DNA from: Flectobacillus sp. BAB-3569 | GTDB lineage: Bacteria; Bacteroidota; Bacteroidia; Cytophagales; Spirosomataceae | Assembly (NCBI RefSeq): GCF_002270355.1 | Contig: NZ_NJFZ01000002.1 | Span: 1-64,000, forward strand | DNA length: 64,000 nt | Reading direction: 5' to 3' | Shown: positions 42,368-50,756 of the stretch, piece by piece | How positions within the stretch are numbered: the stretch's first letter is position 1 | Layout of the letters: the number at the start of each line of letters is the position of its first letter | Translations under genes and position numbers: made by a program | Notes under the pieces: generated by a model | Seen by the model: the letters and a program-made list of their open reading frames with translations, nothing else | The model's database searches: none | Told to the model about the DNA's origin: nothing

Positions 42368-43228
42368 ATGTTTAAGTCAACTTACCTCGCTTGCGCTATC
42401 GCAGCTATTGGACTTTCTTCTTGTAGTCCCAAAACTTTATTTCAAGCACAAGATTTCACGAAGGAAAATCTTTTTACTCAAAACATCGAAGGCCCCAACT
42501 TTGACTCCAAAGGACAATTGTATGTGGTAAACTTCCAAAAAGATGGTACCATCGCTAAGGTAATGCCTGATGGCTCTTGTGAATTATTTCTTACTTTACC
42601 ACAAGGAAGCACTGCAAATGCTATTCAATTCGATGATAAAGGTGCTATGTATTTGGCAGATTTCTCAGGGCATAATGTATTGAAGGTAAATATGCAGACC
42701 AAAGAAGTATCGGAATTTAGCCATAATGACCGTTTTAATCAACCAAATGATATTTGTATTACTCGTAAAAATGTACTTTTTGCAAGTGATCCCAATTGGA
42801 AACAAAGCACAGGTCAAATCTGGAGAATAGATACAGATGGCTCTTCACATTTGTTGTCGTCAGACATGGGTACAACCAATGGTATTTGTTTGAGTCCCGA
42901 TGAAAAAACGTTATATGTCAATGAAAGTATCCAGCGAAATATCTGGGCATTTGATGTGGATGCTCAGGGAAATATCAGTAACAAACGTCTTTTTACCTCA
43001 TTCAAAGACGGTGGTTTGGATGGCATGAAATGTGATAAATCAGGAAAACTGTATGTAACTCGTTGGGGATTAGGTAAAATTCTTATTTTCAACCCTTCGG
43101 GACAACTGATCAAAGAAGTCACTACCAAAGGCAAGCAAACGAGTAATCTGGTATTCAGTCCAAATCAAAAAGAAGCATTCGTGACTTTACAAGACCGCAA
43201 AGGCATGGAAAAGTTTAGAATAAAATAA
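42368..43228 (+). CDS. SMP-30/gluconolactonase-like lipoprotein
   Basis: 286 residues. The lipoprotein signal has Cys at about 19 (AIGLSSCSP). Six-bladed beta-propeller of the SMP-30/LRE type: NIEGPNFDSKGQLYVVNFQK, NAIQFDDKGAMYLADFSGHN, NQPNDICITRKNVLFASDP, TNGICLSPDEKTLYVNES and GGLDGMKCDKSGKLYVTRWG. The metal-site residues of gluconolactonases (Glu near the start, Asn, Asp) have counterparts E41, N and D here. May hydrolyse a sugar lactone at the cell surface; substrate unknown. Lone gene within repeat-rich DNA. Confidence 0.88.
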   Translation: MFKSTYLACAIAAIGLSSCSPKTLFQAQDFTKENLFTQNIEGPNFDSKGQLYVVNFQKDGTIAKVMPDGSCELFLTLPQGSTANAIQFDDKGAMYLADFSGHNVLKVNMQTKEVSEFSHNDRFNQPNDICITRKNVLFASDPNWKQSTGQIWRIDTDGSSHLLSSDMGTTNGICLSPDEKTLYVNESIQRNIWAFDVDAQGNISNKRLFTSFKDGGLDGMKCDKSGKLYVTRWGLGKILIFNPSGQLIKEVTTKGKQTSNLVFSPNQKEAFVTLQDRKGMEKFRIK

Positions 43229-43242
43229 ATAATTCTTTTAAG

Positions 43243-43420
43243 TAATCGTGCAGAATAAGATTTGATTTAAGTGTTTAGGGACAAGGCAACAGGCACAAGG
43301 CACAGAGTGTTTAAATGTTTTTTAGCAAAAAATAGATATATTTTTGCCGAATGCCTATAGCCAAAAGCTAAAGAAATATAAGATACTTTAACGACTTTTT
43401 GCCTAATAGTACAGCTTACT
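43243..43420. repeat. Dispersed repeat family B, inverted-core copy
   Basis: aagtaatcgtgcagaataag at the left end matches 54928 in the same orientation, while the core aaggcaacaggcacaaggca is inverted relative to that copy. It also contains ttgccgaatgcctatagcc. The inverted core between like-oriented ends is unusual. Confidence 0.75.
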
Positions 43421-43467
43421 GATAGCCGAAAACCAACAGCTATAACAAAACAAAACCCAAGAAAAAG

Positions 43468-43764
43468 ATGATTATTAGAATGGTAAGAATGACTTTTCAG
43501 GAAGATAAAGTAGATGATTTTCTTGAAATTTTTAATACGTCCAAAAATAAGATTCGGCATTTTGAAGGCTGCCATCATCTCGAATTTCTCAAAGATGCCA
43601 ACCAACCGAATGTCTTTATGACGTACAGTTATTGGGAAAGCGAAAACCATTTGAATCAATATCGTGATTCAGAACTTTTCCAAAAAACTTGGGCGGCCAC
43701 AAAAGCATTGTTCAAGGAAAAGCCTATTGCTTTTTCTTCAGAAAGAGTGGAAATCATTGAGTGA
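43468..43764 (+). CDS. Antibiotic-biosynthesis-monooxygenase (ABM) domain protein
   Basis: 98 residues, a single dimeric alpha+beta barrel domain: IIRMVRMTFQEDKVDDFLEI, NKIRHFEGCHHLEFLKDANQ, VFMTYSYWESENHLNQYRDS. Relatives include quinol monooxygenases and haem-degrading or signal-sensing proteins; single-domain members lack fixed cofactors, so the reaction cannot be assigned. The His pair in GCHHLEF is in the usual cavity region. The gene runs into a fold-back repeat shared with the convergent thioesterase. Confidence 0.85.
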   Translation: MIIRMVRMTFQEDKVDDFLEIFNTSKNKIRHFEGCHHLEFLKDANQPNVFMTYSYWESENHLNQYRDSELFQKTWAATKALFKEKPIAFSSERVEIIE

Positions 43765-43862
43765 TTTGCGATTGAGTGAATGAGTGATTATTATTTGAAT
43801 ATAGATAAAAATCACTCATTTACTCAATCATCAATCACTCAATTTTGAATAACTCATGTTAT
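43765..43862. repeat. Short fold-back repeat related to the MITE-like ends
   Basis: gattgagtgaatgagtgat (43770-43788) pairs with atcactcatttactcaatc (43811-43829), one mismatch. The right part, catcaatcactcaattttga then ataactcatg, closely matches the right end of the element at 30024-30068. It looks like both ends with no internal cargo, and sits between convergent genes as a likely terminator. Confidence 0.7.
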
Positions 43863-43879
43863 ATCGTTACTCGAAACGT

Positions 43880-44392
43880 TTATTCGAAAATCGATTTTAG
43901 TTCGACAGCATCCTGAGCTTTCATACGTCCAGCCAATACCAAACGCAATTGACGACGACGTAAAGCTCCTTCGTACAAGGCAATTTCATCTTCTGTTTCA
44001 GGAACAGCCTGAGGCACATCAATAGGGCGACCAGATTGATCTACTGCTACAAAAGTAAAAAAGGCTTTATTGGTCGAAACTCTTTCTTTTGCTGGGATAT
44101 TTTCGGCCCACACATCAATCACCACTTCCATCGAAGAACTAAATGCACGAGTCACTTTGGCTTGTAGTGTTACTACGCTTCCAAGCGGAATAGACTCTTT
44201 GAACGACACGTTGTCAACAGAAGCTGTTACTACAATTCGGTTCGAATGTTTTTGTGCACAAATAGCCCCTACTACGTCCATCATTCTCATGAGGTTTCCA
44301 CCCATCAAATTTCCAAGCGTATTGGTATCGTTTGGAAAAATCATTTCGGTCATGGTAGTAAGCGATTCTGATACTGGTTTGCTCTTTGCCAT
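43880..44392 (-). CDS. Acyl-CoA thioesterase (hotdog fold)
   Basis: 170 residues. Single hotdog domain of the YciA/BFIT type: MTEMIFPNDTNTLGNLMGGN (catalytic Asn-Asp region), LMRMMDVVGAICAQKHSN, VTASVDNVSFKESIPLGSVV, and VSTNKAFFTFVAVDQSGRP. Hydrolyses acyl-CoA to free acid and CoA. The C-terminal about 30 residues are basic (LRRRQLRLVLAGRMKAQ). It lies 108 bp downstream of nuoK on the same strand; no functional link is evident. Confidence 0.92.
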   Translation of the reverse strand: MAKSKPVSESLTTMTEMIFPNDTNTLGNLMGGNLMRMMDVVGAICAQKHSNRIVVTASVDNVSFKESIPLGSVVTLQAKVTRAFSSSMEVVIDVWAENIPAKERVSTNKAFFTFVAVDQSGRPIDVPQAVPETEDEIALYEGALRRRQLRLVLAGRMKAQDAVELKSIFE

Positions 44393-44500
44393 TGTTTAAA
44401 TAAAAGTAATTTCTACCTATTACTAGATTGATGAAGTTATATATACCAGACCTGGGCAGACAGGCTTGAATGCAAAAGAGAAAAGGACAATTGAAAGAAT

Positions 44501-44809
44501 TTATTTCTTTAACTCATTTATCTCGTCGAGATTAACGGTTTTGAAATGTTCATAAACCTTCAAAACAATCGCCAAAGCAATGACTGCTTCACAAGCTGCC
44601 ACAACGATTACGAACAAAGAAAATATTTGTCCCTGAAGACTAGGGTCATTTTTACTAAAAGCCACCAAATTCACATTGACAGCATTAAGCATTAATTCGA
44701 TACCCATCAGTACCACAATAATGTTTCGTTTGACAACCACCAAAGCAAGTCCTATGCTAAACAACAAGGCACTTGTGAGTAAGTAGTAAGGCAAAAAGCT
44801 GTTATCCAT
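44501..44809 (-). CDS. nuoK: NADH-quinone oxidoreductase subunit K
   Basis: 102 residues, three membrane helices (about 6-24, 29-50, 61-84). Helix 2 has IVVLMGIELMLNAVNVNLVA, including the conserved Glu and Asn-Asn proton-path positions, and helix 3 has FVIVVAACEAVIALAIVLKVY with the second conserved Glu. Proton-translocating membrane subunit of complex I. Seven bases from nuoJ; nuoL-N do not follow. Confidence 0.96.
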   Translation of the reverse strand: MDNSFLPYYLLTSALLFSIGLALVVVKRNIIVVLMGIELMLNAVNVNLVAFSKNDPSLQGQIFSLFVIVVAACEAVIALAIVLKVYEHFKTVNLDEINELKK

Positions 44810-44816
44810 GGATTGA

Positions 44817-45338
44817 TTAGTTTTTAGTTTTGGTACTTAAATAAGCTGCTCCAATCAGTACTGCCATCAATAATATACCTGAAACTTCAAAGGGCAATAC
44901 ATAGTTGGTCATTAGCTCTACTCCTATCGTTTGAGTAGTAGAAGTAGGCTCTACTGCCTCAAATAGGTTATCTTGAATAGTCAAAAATCTTGCTCTACCA
45001 AAGGTGTATAGCAAAGTAGCACTAAAACCCAACATCACAAATACCCCAAGAACTCGGTTGGAACTTTCGGTGGTAATATCATTGCGTCCACGGCTTTTAT
45101 TTCCTTGTTGATTGGTTAGCATTACCCCAAAAATAAGAAGTACTAATACCCCTCCAACGTAAACTAAGATTTGGGCTACAGCCAAAAAATCTGCCCCTGC
45201 CAATACATACAATGCCGATACTCCTAAAAATGTACCAAGCAAACTAAAGGCCGCATACAAGACATTTTTGGTAAGTAATACGACCAAAGCCGAGGCTAAG
45301 GTCAGTACCATGAAAGCTATAAATACAAATTGTATCAA
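44817..45338 (-). CDS. nuoJ: NADH-quinone oxidoreductase subunit J
   Basis: 173 residues, five membrane helices. Family segments: TLASALVVLLTKNVLYAAFS (helix 1 to 2), YVLAGADFLAVAQILVYVGG (helix 3 with pi-bulge region) and VLVLLIFGVMLTN. The start is TTG at 45336-45338; the first ATG (45311) would cut helix 1 in half. Part of the proton channel between NuoA/K/H. Lies between nuoI (44-bp gap) and nuoK (7-bp gap). Confidence 0.94.
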   Translation of the reverse strand: MIQFVFIAFMVLTLASALVVLLTKNVLYAAFSLLGTFLGVSALYVLAGADFLAVAQILVYVGGVLVLLIFGVMLTNQQGNKSRGRNDITTESSNRVLGVFVMLGFSATLLYTFGRARFLTIQDNLFEAVEPTSTTQTIGVELMTNYVLPFEVSGILLMAVLIGAAYLSTKTKN

Positions 45339-45382
45339 AACTCTTGAGATTTATGGTTGGTCAAATATCTAGTTCAAAAACC

Positions 45383-46858
45383 TTATTCTGGTCTTTTAAA
45401 TTTTGGTCGAAAAACAGGACGAGGCTTGGGCGCTTCTTCGCTTGTAGTGCTATCCACCTGCTTGGTTTCTTCGGTTTTTATCTCTTCTTGTTCGACTTTA
45501 GCAACAGGCTCAGATGTTTCATCTTCTGCTTTTGCTGGAACTTTAAACTTCGGTCTGAAGGCTGGACGAGCAGGCTTGACTTTATCAGATGGTGTTTCAA
45601 CTTCTGGTGATACCTCATCGGCTGGCTTTGAAGCTGGCTTAAACTTAGGTCTGAAGGCTGGACGAGCGGGCTTGACTTCCTCCGATGGTGTTTCGACTTC
45701 TGGAGCTACCTCTGCACTGGCCTCTACAACTGGCTCAGTTACCTCATCGGCTGGCTTTGAAGCTGGCTTAAACTTCGGTCTAAAAGCTGGACGAGCAGGC
45801 TTGACTTCATCAGATGGTGTTTCAACTTCTAGCGATACCTCTGTGCTAGCTTCTACAACTGGCTCAGTTACCTCATCGGCTGGTTTTGAGGCTGGTTTAA
45901 ACTTCGGCCTGAAGGCTGGACGAGCAGCAGGCTTGACTTCATCAGCCGCCGTTGTAACATTTTCATTCGTACCTTCTGTCGTATTTTCAACAGAAGTCTC
46001 GGTTGAAGGTGCAACCTTCATTTTTGGCTTAAATGCTGGACGAGATACTGGTTTTGGGGTATCTCCCGTAGAAGTTTCGTCTGTAGTAGGTTTAGACTCA
46101 TCGCTTTCAACCTTCATTTTTGGTTTAAAAGCAGGTCTTGGTGCTGGTTTTGGCGCTTCGGCAGTAGCTTCCGCTGAAGACTCAGCAGGAGTCTCGGTAT
46201 TGTTTGCTACAGGACGAGCAGCAGGCTTAAATGCTGGTTTTGGCGCAACTTTAGGTTCTGCTTTTTGAGCAGCAGTTTCTTTTTTGAATGCTTCTTTCTC
46301 AAGCATATACTGCTCATACAATTTTTTCTTTTCGTCAGCTTGCTCCTCTGTAAGGTTGCCAAAAGCAAAATTGTGTTCCGTGATATCAAATACTGAAAAA
46401 TCATACTCCTTTTTCATGGTAAGACATTCGGTAGGACATACCGTCGTACACAAGCCACAGAAACAACATTTTGACATATCGATATCAAACTTGGCAGCAT
46501 ACAAACGAATTGCCGAGCCATCCGAAGCATAACTCACCACACCAGTTGCTTTGATGGGCTCAATTTCGATACAATCAACAGGACAGATTTTAGCACATTT
46601 ATCACACACAATACAATCATCCATTTCATTGTGCAATTGATAACGTCCATTGTCAGGTACAGGTAATTGCTCATAAGGATATTGTGTAGTGACAATCCCT
46701 GTTTTTTGATCGAAATACTGTGGGTCATCTACAAATATCGGTTTGCGACTTTGACGAGCATCTTTAAAGTGCTTAAACGACAAAGACAAACCTTTCAGAG
46801 AAGATTTAATGCCCTCTTTGATATTTCCCCAATATGTACTGTTTGCTCCTTTTTGCAT
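45383..46858 (-). CDS. nuoI: NADH-quinone oxidoreductase subunit I with a very long repetitive tail
   Basis: 491 residues, against about 160-220 for usual NuoI. Residues 1-190 are a normal NuoI: two 4Fe-4S motifs, C82xxC85xxC88xxxC92P and C131xxC134xxC137xxxC141P, carrying clusters N6a and N6b to NuoB. From about 195 to the end comes a low-complexity Pro/Lys/Glu/Ala-rich tail with eight imperfect units around RPAFKPKMKV or RPAFRPKFK, separated by acidic linkers such as ADEVTEPVVEAS. DNA units of about 132 bp are nearly identical, so the tail expands by recent duplication. It probably sticks out from the peripheral arm into the cytoplasm. Followed by nuoJ and nuoK only. Confidence 0.93.
   Translation of the reverse strand: MQKGANSTYWGNIKEGIKSSLKGLSLSFKHFKDARQSRKPIFVDDPQYFDQKTGIVTTQYPYEQLPVPDNGRYQLHNEMDDCIVCDKCAKICPVDCIEIEPIKATGVVSYASDGSAIRLYAAKFDIDMSKCCFCGLCTTVCPTECLTMKKEYDFSVFDITEHNFAFGNLTEEQADEKKKLYEQYMLEKEAFKKETAAQKAEPKVAPKPAFKPAARPVANNTETPAESSAEATAEAPKPAPRPAFKPKMKVESDESKPTTDETSTGDTPKPVSRPAFKPKMKVAPSTETSVENTTEGTNENVTTAADEVKPAARPAFRPKFKPASKPADEVTEPVVEASTEVSLEVETPSDEVKPARPAFRPKFKPASKPADEVTEPVVEASAEVAPEVETPSEEVKPARPAFRPKFKPASKPADEVSPEVETPSDKVKPARPAFRPKFKVPAKAEDETSEPVAKVEQEEIKTEETKQVDSTTSEEAPKPRPVFRPKFKRPE
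45600..45935. repeat. About 132-bp tandem repeats encoding the NuoI tail
   Basis: Segments such as ggtctgaaggctggacgag recur near 45647, 45780 and 45912, with the linkers nearly identical. They account for the long open antisense frame on the plus strand. Confidence 0.8.
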
Positions 46859-47054
46859 AATTTGATACCGAATAATATCATTTGGAGAGTTTTTGATAAG
46901 ATTTTATCCTTGAAATTTTAGCTCTCCAGACAATTACCACAAAACTACTCTATAAAATACTGATTTTATAGAGTAAACCATTTTTTTTGGAAAATGAATC
47001 CGAGGGGACAGTTTTTAGTAACAAGTTGAGCCTGTGAAGCGGGTATTTGCTATA

Positions 47055-47260
47055 AACATGACTCATCCCTAATTTAGTGAGTTGAGATTGAGTGAATGAG
47101 TGATTATTTTTAAAATCTCTATTCCTATACCTTGCGCCTAAAGCTGAATCAGCTAGCAATTAGTATCAAAAAAAGCGGTCGGAAATTGCTTTTTCGACCG
47201 CTTTTTTTGATGAAACGTTGGAGAATAATCCTAAAATTAGGAATAACTCATACTATCATT
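47055..47260. mobile_element. MITE-like dispersed element, copy 3
   Basis: Left end atgactcatccctaatttag then gagattgagtgaatgagtga matches the complement of the right end of copy 2. Then the gcggtc hairpin (47165-47211), then gagaataatcctaaaattag and gaataactcat, which match the copy 1 segment inside 27459-27500. The gcgtct palindrome is missing. The left part of this gap (46859-47054) is AT-rich and empty. Confidence 0.6.
47165..47211. terminator. gcggtc hairpin (terminator-like), copy 3
   Basis: atcaaaaaaagcggtcg and cgaccgctttttttgat, 17-bp arms with aaattgcttttt-type inner sequence. It follows the E1 gene on the minus strand and can end its transcript. Confidence 0.85.
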
Positions 47261-47284
47261 GATATTTTTCCCAAAATGTAATCC

Positions 47285-49699
47285 CTAATATAAATCAGGG
47301 AAACGACTTGGTTGAGCTTCAGACATCATTTCATAAACGGCATCGAAAACTGTGTCAACATTAGGCTTTGAGAAATAATCGCCATCAGATGTATAAGCAG
47401 GACGATGCGGTTGGGCAGCAATACAAACAGGTTTTGAATCGAGCCAACGATAGGCATTTTGTTTGTCTAATACCTCGCCCATCATATAACCTGTACCTCC
47501 GCCTGGCATATCTTCGTCAGCAAAAATTACTCGATTCGTTTTCTTGATTGACTCTACGATTTTATGTCCTAAATCAAATGGCAACAAGGTTTGAATATCT
47601 ATAACTTCCACCGAAATACCTACTTGCGCCAATTGAGCTGCTGCTTCCATCACAATACGACACATAGAACCATACGTAACAATAGTAACATCGCTACCTT
47701 CAAGAAGGATATCAGGAACACCCAAAGGAACACGCGTATCGTACAAGTTTATAGGTAATTTTTCTTTGAGACGATAGCCATTCAAGCATTCAATTACCAC
47801 AGCAGGGTCATCGCTGTGAAGCAATGTATTGTACATACCTGCCGCTTGGGTCATGTTGCGAGGTACACATAAATGAACCCCTCTCAAACCATTTAATAAC
47901 ACTCCCATTGGCGAACCTGAGTGCCAGATTCCCTCCAAACGGTGTCCACGAGTACGCACAATCATCGGAGACTTTTGTCCACCTTTTGTACGGTAATGCA
48001 AACAAGCCAAATCGTCTGAAAGTGTTGCAAATGGATAAAATATATAATCTAAATATTGAATTTCAACAATCGGACGCAATCCACGCATTGCAGCACCAAT
48101 TCCCTGACCTACAATGGTCATTTCACGGATACCAGTATCGGTAATTCTCAACTCCCCAAACTTATCTTGCAAGCCTGAAAGAGTTTGGTTAACGTCACCG
48201 ATTTTTCCAACGTCTTCCCCAATGATAAAAACACGTGGGTCTGTAGCTAACCAATGATCAAAGTTTTTATTTAAAATTTCACGACCATCTACCAGTGGCG
48301 CACCTTCTTCGTAAATAGCTGGTTGTGCTGAAACTTTGAAAGCCGATTCGTCTGAATTCGAAAATTGGAACGAGTTAAAGCGATCAAAATTAGCCTCTTT
48401 TGACTTTTCAAGCCATTCTATTAAACCACGTTTAGCAGGAAATTCTTCGAACCTTAACAAACGTAAGGCTTTCTTTACTGCCACTACGCTATCACGGTGG
48501 ATAGGATTCATGGTTTTACGAAGTTCTTCTACTATTTGTTTAATGGTAGCGCCATTTTTACTTTCTGCCGCTGCTTGGTTCATCAACGAAAGAGCATCTT
48601 CTTTTTCAGGCTTAATTGAGTCCATATAGGCCTGCCAAGCATCTTTCTGTGATTTACGAGCAATTTTTACAGCTTCCTGATCTATGGCTAATAATTCTTC
48701 TTCTGTAGCAAACTCGTTGTCAAGAATCCATTTTCTGAAGTGAGTATTACAGTCAAAGTCTATTTCGAATTGTAAACGTTCGGGAGATTTATAGCGCTCA
48801 TGCGAGCCAGAAGCCGAGTGTCCTTGTTGTTGGGTCACCTCTTCTACGTGAATCAAGGAAGGAATATGGTTTTCACGAGCCAACTGAGCTGCTTTGTGAA
48901 AAGCCTCCATCAAGCCTACATAATCATAGGCTTTTACGGAAATAATTTCAAGACCAGCTTCATCTTCTGTACGTTGATAACCTGCAAGCGCCTTTGAAAT
49001 AGAATGTTTAGTAGTTTGATATTGAGTTGGCACCGAAATTCCATAACCATCATCCCAAACTGCCATCACTAGTGGTATTTGTAAAACGCCAGCGGCATTG
49101 ATGCACTCTAGGAACATACCCTCTGAAGTAGAAGCATCACCAATCGTCGAAAAGCATACTTCATTGCCTTGTTTCGAAAACTTTTCAGCGATTTCACCCT
49201 GAAGTTCAGGTACATTTCTATAGAGCTTCGAAGCGTAGGCAATACCAATAGCTCTTGGTACTTGTCCAGCTGTAGAAGATATACCAGCAACCGAATTAAA
49301 TAATTTTGTTTGGTCTACCCAATGCCCATTTTCATCTAGCCACTGTGTAGCGTGGTGGTTGTTCATGGTACGTCCGCCAGTGTGGGGGTCGTGCGCCTTA
49401 TCAGGATGACCATACAGCTGTGCGAAGTACTGTTGCCAAGTCAAATCACCTACAGCAGCCACAATCGTTTGGTCACGATAATACCCAGAAATAAAGTCAC
49501 CTGCCTTCATAGCTCTTGCAAGAGCAATTTGGGCGAGCTCTTTGCCGTCACCATAAATACCAAACTTGGCACGTCCAGCAAACACTTCTTTCCTTACTAA
49601 TAAAGAACATTCGCGGCTAATACGTGCAAGACGGTAATCCTCGATAACCGACTCTTTTTTAAATAAAATTGTTTCTGACAGTAGTTCGTTTTCCAACAC
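47285..49699 (-). CDS. Fused alpha/beta 2-oxoacid dehydrogenase E1 (branched-chain type)
   Basis: 804 residues. The alpha half (about 1-400) has FGIYGDGKELAQIALARAM, DPHTGGRTMNNH, a thiamine-diphosphate motif running from GDASTSEG to WDDGYGIS, and HSASGSHERYKS with phosphorylation-loop-like serines. The beta half (about 480-804) has IIGEDVGKIGDVNQTLSGL, TDTGIREMTIVGQGIGAAM, PIVEIQYLDYIFYPFATLSD, VRTRGHRLEGIWHSGSPMG and the C-terminal transketolase domain (SDVTIVTYGSMC). Decarboxylates a branched-chain 2-oxoacid or pyruvate and passes the acyl group to E2. Fusion of both chains is known in Bacteroidota. Start is GTG at 49699; no ATG precedes residue 64. E2/E3 genes are not nearby. Confidence 0.92.
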   Translation of the reverse strand: MLENELLSETILFKKESVIEDYRLARISRECSLLVRKEVFAGRAKFGIYGDGKELAQIALARAMKAGDFISGYYRDQTIVAAVGDLTWQQYFAQLYGHPDKAHDPHTGGRTMNNHHATQWLDENGHWVDQTKLFNSVAGISSTAGQVPRAIGIAYASKLYRNVPELQGEIAEKFSKQGNEVCFSTIGDASTSEGMFLECINAAGVLQIPLVMAVWDDGYGISVPTQYQTTKHSISKALAGYQRTEDEAGLEIISVKAYDYVGLMEAFHKAAQLARENHIPSLIHVEEVTQQQGHSASGSHERYKSPERLQFEIDFDCNTHFRKWILDNEFATEEELLAIDQEAVKIARKSQKDAWQAYMDSIKPEKEDALSLMNQAAAESKNGATIKQIVEELRKTMNPIHRDSVVAVKKALRLLRFEEFPAKRGLIEWLEKSKEANFDRFNSFQFSNSDESAFKVSAQPAIYEEGAPLVDGREILNKNFDHWLATDPRVFIIGEDVGKIGDVNQTLSGLQDKFGELRITDTGIREMTIVGQGIGAAMRGLRPIVEIQYLDYIFYPFATLSDDLACLHYRTKGGQKSPMIVRTRGHRLEGIWHSGSPMGVLLNGLRGVHLCVPRNMTQAAGMYNTLLHSDDPAVVIECLNGYRLKEKLPINLYDTRVPLGVPDILLEGSDVTIVTYGSMCRIVMEAAAQLAQVGISVEVIDIQTLLPFDLGHKIVESIKKTNRVIFADEDMPGGGTGYMMGEVLDKQNAYRWLDSKPVCIAAQPHRPAYTSDGDYFSKPNVDTVFDAVYEMMSEAQPSRFPDLY

Positions 49700-50153
49700 G
49701 GCAATTTCGGGCTGATAAAAATAGAATTAAAGATACAGTTGATGGTGTGTTTAAGTTTTCTAAGTTAGAATCAAAATCATCTACCCTCCAACTTAAAGCT
49801 GTATCAAAAATAAGATAATTTAATTAGTATAACAAACAGTAGAAATTTTGGAGAGTTGTTAATAATTTGTTAAAGGTTCTCAAAGATTTTGCCAACCTTT
49901 TGATGTAGTATACTTTTGTTTCGGAATAAATCAATTCACTCAAGAAAAACTGAAGTATTATTTTGATTCTGTATTATTTTATACTTTTTTCAAAAAAATA
50001 TAATTTTTCAGCTTTTTTTTAGAATAAAATCCGCTTAAAGCTCATTAGTTTGGTCCTTTAAATAAGTTTTGCGGAAACAAATTCCTTACTTTTTCGTATA
50101 TTTATTACGAAAGCTTGTAAAGCTATTTAATAACAACTAAACATTCTGTTCAA
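49700..50153. other. 454-bp gap between divergent E1 and DUF1573 genes
   Basis: AT-rich. It holds the plus-strand promoter candidate at 49889-49918, a nine-T run near 50010-50018 and TAAGTTTTG near 50063, a second imperfect -7 element for the DUF1573 gene. No dispersed repeat recognised. Confidence 0.5.
49889..49918 (+). promoter_or_regulatory. Good-match promoter far upstream of the DUF1573 gene
   Basis: TTG 49889-49891, 19-nt spacer, TACTTTTG 49911-49918, a full consensus match. It lies 236 bp before the next start codon, so it implies a long leader or a small untranslated transcript ending at the T run near 50010. Confidence 0.4.
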
Positions 50154-50630
50154 ATGAAAAAACTATTTTTCTTTTTCGCATTTTTGTTCACTGCGACATT
50201 GGCAAATGCACAAGGAGTAATCAAATTCAAAACTGAAAGTCACGATTTTGGTAAAATCGAAGAAGGAACACAGGCTACTTACACATTTGAATTTACTAAC
50301 ACTGGTACTGCACCTGTAGTAATTTCTAATGCTCAACCTTCTTGCGGATGTACAACTCCAGATTGGACTAGAGAACCAGTACTTCCAGGAAAAACAGGTA
50401 AAGTAACTGCTTCTTTTAACTCAACTGGTCGCCCTGGTGCTTTTAACAAAACTGTTACAGTTATCAGTAACTCAGAAACTCCAACAATCGCTTTGACAAT
50501 CAAAGGTGAAGTAGCTCCAAAAGGAACTGCAACTGAAGCTGCTCCTGCAGTGGCTCCAGTACCAACAGTAACTAAAAATGCTGCTCCTGCTGCTCCAGCA
50601 AAGCCTGCTAAGAAAAAATCTGGTAAATAA
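50154..50630 (+). CDS. Secreted DUF1573 protein
   Basis: 158 residues. The signal peptide ends near residue 19 (TLANAQ). The DUF1573 Ig-like domain at about 22-123 has KTESHDFGKIEEGTQATYTF, FTNTGTAPVVISNAQPSCGC and VLPGKTGKVTASFNSTGRPG. A 35-residue Ala/Pro/Lys-rich tail follows (AAPAAPAKPAKKKSGK), probably disordered and basic. It is a paralogue of the DUF1573 lipoprotein at 20431, with the same PSCGC-type motif. Function unknown; perhaps envelope-associated. Ends at a good terminator. Confidence 0.9.
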   Translation: MKKLFFFFAFLFTATLANAQGVIKFKTESHDFGKIEEGTQATYTFEFTNTGTAPVVISNAQPSCGCTTPDWTREPVLPGKTGKVTASFNSTGRPGAFNKTVTVISNSETPTIALTIKGEVAPKGTATEAAPAVAPVPTVTKNAAPAAPAKPAKKKSGK

Positions 50631-50715
50631 TCGGAAGATTCTTTAGCTGAGGCTCCATCGGTTTTCTAGAAAATATTTGATAGAAATCCCTTTTAGCCTC
50701 TTAATCATACAATAA

Positions 50716-50745
50716 GGGTGTCGAATTTTCGACGCCTTTTTTGTT
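50716..50745 (+). terminator. Terminator of the DUF1573 gene
   Basis: ggtgtcgaa (50717-50725) pairs with ttcgacgcc (50728-50736), one G-T pair. A six-T run follows. Confidence 0.85.
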
Positions 50746-50756
50746 TTATAGAAGTA

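Noticed and set aside
43267-43659. Minus-strand open frame of 130 codons
   Set aside because: Spans repeat family B and the antisense of the ABM gene; not protein-like.
45357-46268. Long plus-strand open frame of 303 codons
   Set aside because: It is antisense to the repetitive tail of nuoI; its length comes from the repeat composition, and its translation is a Gly/Ser/Ala repeat with no start context.
46534-46728. Possible second ferredoxin-like gene in the nuoI region
   Set aside because: Out-of-frame shadow of nuoI; both iron-sulphur motifs belong to the main frame.
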